Shown here one piece after another: positions 44,690 to 56,800 of a stretch of DNA of 64,000 nucleotides (positions are counted from its first letter, which is position 1; each line of letters starts with the position of its first letter). Origin of the DNA: Phoronis australis (taxonomy: Eukaryota > Phoronida > Phoronidae); NCBI GenBank assembly GCA_002633005.1, contig NMRA01000096.1, positions 699,691 to 763,690 of the forward strand. Reading direction: 5' to 3'. Made by a program: the position numbers and the translations under genes. The notes under the pieces were generated by a model. It saw nothing but the letters and a program-made list of their open reading frames with translations. It had not been told where the DNA came from and made no database searches.

Positions 44690-47260
44690 AATTGAAGTCA
44701 TTAATTATCGAGTCAACTACCCGTTTGGAAGCGTTGTTCTCTGATAGAATTTTTAAGGTTGGGGACAGAATGTTAGATTTAGAAACCTCTCAAGAATTTA
44801 TTTCTAACAGACTAGACGCAGTGGAAAAAACACTTAAGGGGCAAACCTCCGTAGGCTCGATCAAAAAGCCTTTGGCTTATGATGAATGGAGGTCTAGGAA
44901 ATATAATCTCTTGTTCTACAGTATCAATGACCCCATTCGTGACACAACCATTGAGAATGTAGAGTAGGCAGTCGAAGGCTTCATAGAAGAAAAATTCTAC
45001 TTCAGCACAGTTATGGAAACTCTCTCGTGTTTTCTAAGTGCCACGGATTGCCGAAACCGCAGCAGTCCAGAAAACCAACCCTCCAGAGCAATTACTGTTA
45101 AATTTGTGATGATGAGTGACCGAAACAACATTCTAGCTGCAGGGTTAAAGTTGAGAGAGAAGGGTCTTGCTGTCCGTACCGACCTGCCGCCATTGTTAAA
45201 GCAGAAGAGAGGAAATCTGGCACACACCACTTATGATTTGAGGAAGCAGCAAGGAAGCTCCTGATGTGATTTGGTTGAAGGTACGGAAAAGCAAGGAAGA
45301 ACCATGGAGCAAATTTACAGTGTAACTATATCCCAGTACTTTGTGTCTTGTGAATATACAAGTATCCTTATTGGCCAATGTTAGACATTAATACCAGCGC
45401 CTTGTTGTTTTTTCCCTCTTTTCTTTTTTTTTGTTATTTCTGTTGCAGGGATTTGATTATGGCAAGTCTCGGCAGGCTTTATTGTCTGTTATTTATAGTA
45501 CCACTGCGCTGGTGTGGCACTGACTTACCCTTGGTATATATCTTTTCTGTATTAAACTCGAAACTCAGACCATACTGTGCTCTGTTACTGCTATTTGTCT
45601 ATTTTTTACGGCTGGATGTACAAAAATTCTATACCACACTCGTGAACCAGGATGCTAGGGAAGCTTCTCGGATTTGTGTTTTTAGGTGTTTTTAAATGGG
45701 TAGAGGTTGCAAACAAGGAGACCCTTTATCTCCCTATCTTTTTCTACTTTATGCTGAGATTATGGGGAATCTTTTTAGGAAAAACAAAAATATAAAAGGT
45801 ATCCAGATTGGATCTAAAGAGTTTAAACTAGTTCAATATGCAGATGACACTGCCATCATCCTCGATGGTTCCGAAAGATCATTAAAAAACTCTTGATCTA
45901 CTTGACCAGTTTTCGAAGTATTCAGGTCTAACTCCAAATTTAGAGAAAAAAAACTTGTGTCTTGATAGGTTCTATGAGGCAAAGCAATATTCAAGGGTTT
46001 GTTCTGAAAAAGATTTTAAAAAAATGGTCTAGCTCACAGTTTACTATGTTGGGGATTGTTTTTTCTACCGACATTCTGAAATGAGTAATTTAAAGTTTGA
46101 TCGAAAGTTGGTTGATATTAAAAAGGAAATTGTAAGATGGTCAAAAAGAAACTTAATACTCTTAGTAAAGTTACTGTGGTCAAATCATTTCTTCTCACAA
46201 AATTTATCCATGTTTTGTCATGTTTGCCAATCCCCAACAATCTGTTCTGTAAAGATTTAGAAAAACTGCTTTTTATATTTGGGGAGAAAAGTGTGACAGA
46301 ATTAGTCGCAAAACCATGATTCAACATTATGACTTTGGTGGTTGTAAAATGATAGATGTTTACTCTTTTGTAAAGGCAATTAAGATAACATAGATGCATA
46401 GGATCTTAAAAGCCACAAATTCTACAGCAAGGTTAAGTCTCCTCTTAAACACTGATTTAATACCATTGGATTGTCTAAAATTTGGGAACAATTTCTACAA
46501 ACATGCCGCTTCTCAAACTGAGAACCCTTTTGAAAGGAACTGTTTAACTTTCTGTATGATTTTTCTAATATAATAGATCAGGAGGAAATATCATATCAAC
46601 TAATTTGGCGTAACATTGATGTTTTGATTGGTAGAGAAACTGTGTTTCGGAGATGATGGTTTGAAAAGGGTGTTTATTATATCTCAGACCTACTAGACGA
46701 GCATGGATAATTTTCTCTTGATGATTTTTGCAAAAAAAAGTACAATTTTAAACCAATGTTCTTGATTTTTATGGGGTCAGAGAGGTTGTTTGTCAAAAAT
46801 GGACAATCTCAAAAAGAGACAAAATTTTCTTCTAGGAACCCTTTATCCCAATTTTTATGAAATTAATACTTGCAGACAAAAAGGGTACGAAACATGTATA
46901 CAACACTTTTGTGCTACACAAATATTCTAGGCTTAGGTCTGAGATGAGGAAGCAGGCAGAACTTGCTATACCAGTGGTGGAAAAATGCCTTCTTTGTGAA
47001 TTTTACACTTGATGCGAAACTTCGATGGTTTCAATTTAGACTCTCACTTAGGATAATCAGCTGTAACTCTAATCTTGTTAAAATTGGGGTTAGTAACTCC
47101 CCCTTGTGTACGTTTTGTAAGAGTGAACCTGAGACTTTGCTTCACTTATACTGGCAATGCGATGTTAGTAAAAAGATATTGTCTTGTCCATTCTTAAGAC
47201 CCCTGTACGCTGGAAAGGTTTCACTTCGTTTAAAAACCATAGAATTCTAGCATTGGAGAT
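44690..47260 (+). mobile_element. decayed L1/Tx1-type LINE with internal deletion
   Basis: It starts with an ORF1-like part: a coiled-coil segment (LETSQEFISNRLDAVEKTL), then WRSRKYNLLFYSI, and after a stop RAITVKFVMMSDRNNILAAG, matching the order of L1-group ORF1 proteins. ORF2 begins abruptly within the reverse transcriptase: GRGCKQGDPLSPYLFLLYAE (about 45699-45758), QYADDTAIILDGSERSL (45835-45885), LLTKFIHVLSCLPIPN (46190-46240). The C-terminal Cys/His motif CTFCKSEPETLLHLYWQC is at about 47107-47160. The endonuclease domain and the first reverse-transcriptase motifs are absent, so ORF1 is joined to mid-ORF2 by a deletion. Multiple stops throughout. Confidence 0.8.
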
Positions 47261-47390
47261 TGAAAGTTATAACTGTTACAGAGTTCTTCGTATGACATGG
47301 AACCTTCCGCATTAAACAAATCACACACACGATAGACTCCCCTTTCATACCAGGTCTTGTAGAAAATAGATTTTCTACACTCGGGCGAAG

Positions 47391-47599
47391 TTGGGCCCTA
47401 GGGCCCGATGATTACGTGAAGCGCTTTGAATTAGAAGGAAATTCAAAATTACTACTAACTTAGTCATCATGGTAGTTAGTGGTACCAGTAGCTGCCATAA
47501 TTTTGTTGTCCATCTATATCCTATCTTTAACGGATAGGCTGGGGCTGGACCTTTTCCACGGCGGGTAGTTCGATCGAACCCCCTCGCTACGGCCTGGGA
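47391..47599. repeat. ~210-bp dispersed repeat, copy 2
   Basis: Same order of blocks as 31708-31917: CCCGATGATTACGTGAAGCG, AATTCAAAATT, ACGGATAGGCTGGGGCTG and a GCTACGGCCTGGG end. Confidence 0.7.
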
Positions 47600-49160
47600 T
47601 ACATCTACTTGAGCACGTATCGTTACCGTTTCCCATGATCTTTTATCATCGTGGATACTGCTATCAATTTCAATGCATCTAAAATTTCCAGTGGAGGTCG
47701 ATTCGATTCTAGTCCTTGGTGTGGGTCTAAAGTACAACATGTACCAAACTCATGCAGGTAATACCCATTCCCACCATGTCGCATCAACGTGCAATTCGCC
47801 GTCAGTTTCGCTACTCGAGTGGGCGCAACGATGGTTGGTTCACTTATGGTTTCAAACTGGGGCGGAGATGATTAAAGGCCTACATTTGACACGTGTGTAA
47901 CTGATGTACAGCAATGCGTGATGGCGCAAATACATTGTAGGCCTACATCCCATGACTTGTTAGCACCGTGGAACTCGTTCTCCATGGGCTATTGTTTGAT
48001 GCTATAGCTGATTTAAGGAATTTTTTCATAATTAAAGAACCTGACTGTTTTATTTCTTGGTCTGTGAGCGCTTTCACTTTCATGTAATTAGAATCAGACT
48101 TTTTTTCTTAGACATGTTTTCCACTCGCATTGCTTGTTGTAAGATATGACGAAGCATATAGACTTTATTTGAATTCGTGTTTCCAGCCTGGGTGATACAC
48201 ACTTTTTGGTCTTCTGTATACTGAAGTTGAATTGTTTTCCAATATTTTTTCCAATTTTATCTATCACTTGTGTTCTCCGTTGAATAGCTATTTGCGAAAC
48301 TGTGTGTTACAGCTGGCTCATCATTACCCGATCAACAACAATTTCACCATCCGGTTATCTTCTCTCGTCGAGTCGGTGCCTAGACTCGTATCTATAATCC
48401 CTCCGTGACGTATTTTTCAATCCATTGGTTGCCCCCTGCCCCCTTCCCTCGGTTTGCCCAATTTTCCGTAATTTTTGCCAAAATCCGTTGGCCAATAATT
48501 ATTGCTTTGCAGATCTCGACTAGAGTCTTCGTAGTTTTATCGGTATTTTTTCTCTGCAACTCAACAGGACAGCGCGTGATGTTGCTACTGACCAAGGGGC
48601 GATTAATTTCCCCTAGAATCGGTGCGTTTTCAGTCAGTTCAAGTGTGAGAAATGCTCCAGTCAAAATGAACTTCAGTCACTAGTTTCTTGGAATAGGTCC
48701 CAGTACTTGACTGCTGACTCGAACTACTCCTTACAGCAGAAACTTGGCTTAATGAAAGGAGAATGCCATCAAAAACAAGGTATTTTGTATCAATTTAGAT
48801 CAATTAGTTCCACTGGATAACAGCAAGTTCAGACGGCAGACGAGGTGCTGAAATTAACCAGTGACGTCATAGGTTCTAACAGCGTCTGTTCTGGTGTCAG
48901 CTTAACGCTTAACTTAATGGCTCTACACCAATAAATCACCAAGATTCGAACCAAAACCCTTACAAATACATCCAGTATTTAAACAAATGAGTTGTTTTAT
49001 TTCGCTGTTACAGATTTATAGAAATTTTGAACGTACTGGAGCTTACAAAGTTCGGTAGGCCAGCAGCCCAGCTTTCATAGTAGCATGTATTCTTTTATAA
49101 CAAAAGGCAGAGCATCAACATCAGTACCTGAAAACTGAAATAACAGAAGATATCATAGGC
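47600..49160. other. no gene seen
   Basis: Non-coding; overlapping open frames on both strands at 48392-48683 have no domain. Confidence 0.4.
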
Positions 49161-49164
49161 AGTG

Positions 49165-49285
49165 CAGCACAGCAAAAAAGGGGGTCTATACCCCCCAGCC
49201 ACCCTGTGGTGCATCGCCCATAGACAATGGGTGGCGCTGCACTGAGAAAAGTGGGGGGGCTATGGTGCACCGCCCATGGATATTC
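49165..49285. repeat. MITE-like repeat, GGGCGGCGCACCAT family
   Basis: Contains TATACCCCCCAGCCACC, CATCGCCCATAG, ATGGGTGGCGCTGCACTGAG and CACCGCCCATGG blocks, as at 5770-5925. Lies beyond the poly(A) signals of the ligase gene. Confidence 0.55.
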
Positions 49286-49626
49286 CATGGTTTCAGTGGG
49301 AGGCAACTCAGAGATAAACATTTAGCCGAAAATGTGACAGGCAAACTACCATGTTTTATAAAAGACACTCACATGTGCGGTTGGATCCACCGTCTTGCAC
49401 ATGGATGACCTACATGAAGCACAACGAATGTTAATGTTTTCATGTTGTGAGTTTTATGATCAATATATGGGATAAAGAGATTAATCAAATTTGAAAAAAG
49501 CATCACCTTCGAGACTAGCACCTCTCAGGTGGCAATCAGGGTCCAGACATGGGAGATAACTACCTCGCTAGGTAATAATCTATATAATTCTGCAATTACT
49601 CACCATGTCCAAAATTAAACCACCTT

Positions 49627-49688
49627 TTTATTCGCATAGGAGTTACTCATTGTCTTACACATTGCTGTTCCCATAACAATTGTTTATT
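49627..49688 (-). terminator. poly(A) signals of the RING-H2 gene
   Basis: AATAAA on the minus strand at 49627-49632 and 49683-49688, about 600 bp after the stop codon at 50278. The stretch between is non-coding and fits a 3' UTR. Confidence 0.45.
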
Positions 49689-50277
49689 GCCAGTAAGAGT
49701 AATCTAAATTGCAGCCACAAAATATCCAGGAGCTTAAATCAGCCATCCCTCTGGTGTTCAGTCAGAGAACCAGACTGTTAACAAAAATGACAACAGCTAT
49801 AGAGCTTTCAGCAGGATGCAACCAACACAGGTCAACCTTTAACTTTGCTCCAACACAATAAAATTCAGTTCTTCTCAAACCAAGAAATCATCTCTAAACA
49901 TGGCATGTGAAACTGCTGAGAAATTGTGTTCTTTGACAGTAATTGAGATCTACATTGTATGCTGTGTTGCCCATTGCAGAGGTAGATATAAGCAATATGC
50001 CATGTATAAATAGCTTAACAGAGAATATGCATTTAATTATGCAATAGATCACATGACAACCAAAGGAACCTCGTTCTACTTCCTAAAAGGGAGACGAAAC
50101 AAATGTGGGACCACATGACACACAAAGATAGATGTAGCAGGCGACAATACTCGAAAGAAAACTCTCAATCCGATACTGTCAAGACCTCATGCATACTGAA
50201 TGGCAGGACACAGCAGGGGCTTTGTCAGAAGAAATAGACCAGACTTTTGTCCGTTTGTCCAGAAACCATTATCCTCT

Positions 50278-50319
50278 TCATCCTGTTAATGTAAATCTGC
50301 AGACAGGGCACGTTCCACT
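50278..50319 (-). CDS. last coding exon, end of the RING-H2
   Basis: Acceptor CTCTGTTTCAG, then codons SGTCPVCRFTLTG and TGA. It supplies the final two zinc-binding cysteines of the RING. Too short to be found as an ORF but phase and motif fit exactly. Confidence 0.9.
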   Translation of the reverse strand, partial: SGTCPVCRFTLTG

Positions 50320-53300
50320 CTGAAACAGAGTAAAGTTGAAACATGTTAAACATATGTCCATGATACATGGTAATAATCGTTGAATGACAAACACTTCTAT
50401 GACTCTCACATTAACCAGAACTGTGCCACGCCGGTGTCTTGATTAATGAGCGTGCAGATTACCTTGCTGGCTCATGCACCACCAACCAACCCCTCTAATT
50501 ATATTCGGCTGATGTTAAGCTGCTGGCTCACAAACGCACACTCGAGCAGACTCCATCCCAACTGGCTGAGTTCAATGATGGTAGCCGACTGCTCGAAGAC
50601 GGTATTATTGATGGCCATGCTGCTAAAAGTCAAAAGAAGAGCCATGCCCGAGTGTTGTCAAATCAGATGCTTATAGGCAATGTCAGCCCTGGAGTTCTGC
50701 ACCTTCTGCTGTCACGGGAATGGTCTGGGGAAGAGATTAATGCACCAGCATATATCTCCAATGATCCTGTCTGTGACAGGCATTACAGGTATAACTAGAA
50801 CTGTGAGCTCCTTTTCACTGTTGTACATAAGAAACCGAAGCATCTTTGGACTAAGAGTTGTTGTAAGTATCACTCTAGCATGCTAGATGTCAGATATGGC
50901 AAGCACTTAGCAAACGCCAATTGTCCCAAAGTCACTTGTTATTAAGGCAATGCTTCCTAACTTCAAAGTAATAACACGAGCAATACTCTGATAGGAGCAA
51001 TGAGCAAGGAGCAATGAGCAAAGTATGTCTGTAAAAATACATAATACTCCACAAGAGAAGAAGACAGTTGCACCCCGACTTTGCTGTGAGATAACCAAAA
51101 TCAGGGCTTCGCCAATGTTAGATTTGATAATTGTGAAAACCACTGTCACTGTTACCCGTACCATTATGCCAGTGACCTGCACAAATGTTCAATGGGGGCG
51201 GACTAACCTTGACAAGCCACGCCTTTATGCAAAGTGGGTGGAACTTGTGTTGACATGGTAGACGTGACACTTGTTCATTCAACTCATAGGGACACAGGCA
51301 GATAGGGCAGCACAGCTCAGCAACTGAAACAGAGGCAGCAATGAGGTTAAACATACAAAGTGTATGCGACCCATGGCACACCACTATTTTAACATTATCT
51401 CAAACCTTATTTAGTGACCCCCATTCTAACTCGTGTATCAAAAAACTAAGCTTTGTCAACTGGTAAAAGTATATATTTTCTGCAAGTAAAAAGATCAGGG
51501 AATATTAATATGTTTTCTATTTATGTACCATTATTATTATTACTTTAACACCTTTAAATCAAAATTTCATTTTTAAGAAAGGTACATTCATAGCAAAATA
51601 ACCCCTCGGTTGATTTTAATGAAACCTTTTTAAATGAAAACTTCACCAGTTACCTCAAAAACGTTGTTAGGAATTTTCGATTAGTCTTTTTGTTTGGTTT
51701 CTATGACAAATCAACGCTCAAAATGTAAAGTATTTTTGTAAAAAATAGAAGTCGTATTCATCTTCGTTACATTATGGAAAAACTAGGCCTTTATATCAAA
51801 AATCCAATAGTGTTTTTGAGATTGATGAATAAATATTAAGTTTGGAAAGTTTCAGCGAAATCCATGAAGCCGTTTTCAAGAACTCGTGTTTTTAAGTTCA
51901 AATAAAGTTGATTTGTCGAAGCCTAGAAAAAGCCGATTAAACTAGACACATGAAAAACTCAGTCTTTGGTTAATTATTCAGTGAAAACTTGTTTTCGGTC
52001 AGTATAACCTATACATGCCTTAACAATGTTAGCTATTTCAACATTCACTCGCAATGTCAACTGAATTTTCAGTGCGTAATTAACTTAATTATCAAAACAT
52101 ACAGTCCCCAGCCACTAGATGGAATCAACTGCTACTGTTGTTTGACCTACTTAAAAGTAGGTCACACTTCATTGCTATACACATAGTCTGTACACATCAC
52201 ATGCCGGGAGACTGATACGAAACCAAGTAAGAAATGGATAACAAAAATCTAGTGGTTAAAGTATGTTGTTAGCATGATGTCGAAACAGCGCAATGTTAGT
52301 TTACTTATTAAATTAAGGAATTTGAGTGAAGATTTATCTCTTTTCACAACTTGCTGTGTTCATGACCACAGAGGTGTAAGGTGACTCGTAGCATACATTC
52401 TCAATGATCGTAAGAATGTAGACGCACAACTCCCTCAGGATCAAAACTACATTTAGCCTTTGTTTTCCACGGCACCGTTCTATCATAAGTACACCTCACT
52501 GACTCAACATTATGGCGACTCAGTGAATGAAAGGATTGATGATACATACAAAGCTGCTCCATACCTGGCGGGAGATTCAGCCCTCTAACCTTTGACCATG
52601 GATAAGTAGTAAACAAATATTTACGCGGTTGTACGGTTCCAAGGCAGTTCTGCTAAATCCTTTTTTCTCGCTACACGGTATATATTTTGTATTTGAAGTT
52701 CCCCGCGAATGAAGATAAAGTATTTTGCTAGACACAGGTGAAATATTGTCAAAATGGCCAACTTTGTGAATAAGATTTGAGATTACCTTAAGATGTTGAG
52801 TTGACTCATACCTTGAGATCTTATGTAAAGTAGGTCAACATGAATTAGTTTTTCATGGCTGGGGACGTATTTCCTGAGCCAGAAGTAAATCAATTAAACT
52901 CAATCCATTTCATTCAATGTACTATCAATCGAAATTGTCACATACCCATTTGTGTCTCGTCGATTATCTGAGTGGGCAGATTGTTGATGGCTGTGGGCGT
53001 GGCAGGGGGTGGAGCTTGATCGAGTAAATCAGGGTGAACTGAAAGCATTTGGAGGATAACCGCCTGGAAATAAATATGACAGTGAACATTTGTTGACTAC
53101 AGAGGCAGTTACAACGTCTCAAAAACTTTTTATAACACCACATTAGGTCACGTGATGTGGCCAAAAGATGGCATACAAACAAGATTTAAAAAAGTTTGTG
53201 AACGCCACACATTACTGGGAATACCATTTTCTATGTAAAACTTGTGTGATTACAGAAATTAGGTTAAAACATTAAGTATATATCACTTTCCACTATAAAA

Positions 53301-53819
53301 CTGATTTCAACTTGTTCCTTACTCGAATTCAAGGCACTTTCAGGGATTTGAAAGAATGGGCATGTTATAGTTCGAGATTAAACAACAAGTTGGACTGTCA
53401 TGGTCTCGAGAACTGATAACATCCAATTCTACATACGGTACTCCAGGAATCACCTGAGCAAGGGACAAGTTGAGACCGATTTCATTTGAAGGGAAGCAGA
53501 TGAGTCTAAATTCAAAGTTTGTTTTTTTTTGAAGACGGGTGGTAAAAGGCAGCTTTAAGCACAAGGGTCATTGATGAATCATCAGTATAGACTACAGAGT
53601 AATGAGACCAAATCTCAAAACAGGACAACCAGTTAAACTTGGTTTGAATTTACAATTTCTTCCATATAAAGCTAAGGCGACATGTTTGCTCGGCCAACGA
53701 GAAGAAAACAGCATGAACACATTAGATTTATTCCAGATAAATTGTCGGTAGAATGTAACAGCACACTTTTGACTAAAAAGTAACAGTTTTTAAACTGTAT
53801 TTAAAAATACATTTTCTTC

Positions 53820-53868
<49 letters not shown>

Positions 53869-56800
53869 GCACACTAACATACACGCACACACACACACAC
53901 TCACCGATGAATGCACATATGCAAATACACAAACATACCTGAAACATTGCAGACAGATCAATGAGCCGTGGGTCATAGTCAGAGAAATGCCAGGGAAACA
54001 GATCATTTCTGAAACAATAGAAACACATTTTGTGAATAGCTACAGAGCTTTCATACTGGACAGTCGAAGCACGTCAACAACATACCCACTCTGGAACTTT
54101 ATAAAATGTTCTTTGTAACCAAAAACTGCAGCTGTAACCAGAACAAATCGTATACTGTATAGCTGGTTTGGGACTTTCAGGAAATGTTCGTGATGAACAA
54201 AAGAGCAATCGACTATATGATATCTTGTTTTGCGGTCATACAATGGTCATTTTTAATGCCAACCAATGGGCAATAACAGAATAACGTCATTCGGTTATAT
54301 CAAAGTGATCGCAAGCTGCATGTCAGTACACCCAGAGTGCAAGTGTTAACGTGTACCCAAATGACGTGTACTGAAATTAAGGGAACATTTTAGCCTTTGA
54401 AAACATTGTTTGTACAATGGCGTGATGGTGGTGACTGTGATTCTTTGATGTATGTTTGCATTCACTCTGTGGTTTATATTTTACCATTATCTAAAAATAA
54501 TTGCAACATAAGAATCCAGACAACATAAAATCTAAGAAAGTTCAGATGTGCTGTAGTGGCATGCGAACAAGAAGATCCTGGAATCGAATCACAATGAGTT
54601 CTGCATTACTTAAAAAGAATTCAAATTTCATTACAATAGCAGACTAGGTCAATATGGAGAATTAATGACTTCGGAATAAAGAGTTTTTAATTTCATAATC
54701 TGCCCAAACCATATAAAAACATTCAGAGACAATACTGAACAAGGCCATGATTGAGTGCTTTTAAACATCACCTCAGTATGCACAAAATGAACACTTACAT
54801 CTGACCCAGTTCTTCGCTGTCCTGGCTGTATGACTCGTCATTCATCCAACTGGCTGTAACAAACAAACCAACATTTCTGTAACCACTGGCAACACTTTGT
54901 AGTGTAGAACAAGCAATCTGGCATGACAGTAAGAAAAGTGAATATTTGGAATGGAAAATTTGAAACCCACAATTAAGGGCCCTATCAAAACAAAGGTAGT
55001 TCACGTCATTTCTAAAATCTATTGGTTTATTTACCCCAACCCCTTGCATTTTTACATTATTTGACGCAATGTTTTGGTTGGCCATTTCTCCGGTCATCTT
55101 CAGGTGTTGCAGCATTCTTAGAACGAGCACGGGTGTCTGGTACACTCATGGTGGTCAGTGATGAGCATTTTTCATATTTCTTTGCGCAAGCTGGGTTTGA
55201 ACCTGGGACATTTAGACTGTCTGTGCAGTAATCTAACCACCATCGAAGGTTTGTGTAAACAGACCAGTAGATTTAAGATGATACCGCAGAACCACCTCAA
55301 AACGGTTTTAGGAGGGCAACGTGGTTCTCAGTACAATATCGAAACGAAAGTTGAATCCACTACGCAATGTGCAACCTGAGTAAGTACGGCATAGGTGGCG
55401 TCGTATTTCAGACATGTTTTGGGCTAAAGTTGCCATCTCATCGAGGACTCTTTCTTCTAGATATTGACATTCTGAGAACACGTTCAGTGTGACAGAGCCT
55501 CAAACAAATTGATTTCAAGCACAGCATATTAAAATCCAGGAAAAGTGTTTTGTTACGTTTAAATGTGTACAGTTGCTACTAAAACACTTAAATCAACTAT
55601 GCCAAGGCAATTAAAAGAGCACAGTGGAAGGTACCAAGCTCACTCATCTGTGTACTGTCTTGTTCTCTAGAAAATGAACACAGCCACACTCACCTGTGTA
55701 CTGTCTGTTGTTTTCTAGACAGTGAACACAGTCACACACACCTGAGTATGTACTGTCTTGTTCTCTAGACAGTGAACACTGTCACACCCACCTGTGTACT
55801 GTCTGATGTTATCTAGACAGCTACAGACAAACTCACCAGTCCTGTGTACAGTGAACACAGTCACACTCACCTGTGTACTGTCTGTTGTTCTCTAAACAGT
55901 GAACACAGTCACACTCACCTGTGTACAGTGAACACAGTCACACTCACCTGTGTACAGTGAACATTGTCACACTCACCTGTGTACAGTGAACACTGTCACA
56001 CTCACCTGTGTACTGTCTGTTGTACTCTAAACAGTGAACACAGTCACACTCACCTGTGTACTGTCTGTTGTTCTCTAAACAGTGAACACAGTCACACTCG
56101 AACTCATCGTCAGCATACGCCTCATTACTCGAAGATGACGATGGACTGCCTTTCCTGGATTCGTCCTAAAAATGTAGATGGTTGCATAGTCAACAATACC
56201 CTTAAACAAATAAATTACATAAAGTAACTATCTCTCATTTCCTAAATGACAGAGTCAATTTGATACATGCTATTTACCTACAGGCTGAACAAAGATCTGT
56301 GTCTCTCAAAATTTTGAACCGTCAAGGAAATAATTATCAAACAAACTGTACCTCACACAAACAAAAATTAATTCACATCTTCTCTGATCAGAGATTTACT
56401 GAGATATCACCACTAAACCACTACAATAGTTTGTTACTGTGTAAAAATAGTCCACGGGTTTCCCCAAATTCTACATGTAAGAGAGGTGACACGGACTATT
56501 ATACCAGCATTTCAACAGATACACATCCTCACATCCAGTCAATACCTTAAGACAAACACTATACCTACATAGAAACCTAGACCAGCACGCTCTTGACTGC
56601 ATAGCTTTAAGTAAAATATCACCAATTTTGTACCAACTAATGGCCAAAATTGACCCTTTTCATTTTTGAAGGTCTACCATTGTTGTGAATATCTTAATTT
56701 TTTCAAAATAGTGTTTGTTGGTTGCTATAGTACATAACTGGAACATGTTACGTATCTTTCATGAACAACGAGAAAACAAAATAACACTCGTCTGCCCAGT

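Noticed and set aside
53773-54028. Cys/Val-rich minus frames
   Set aside because: Translation of the CA microsatellite, apart from the genuine exon at 53939-54008.
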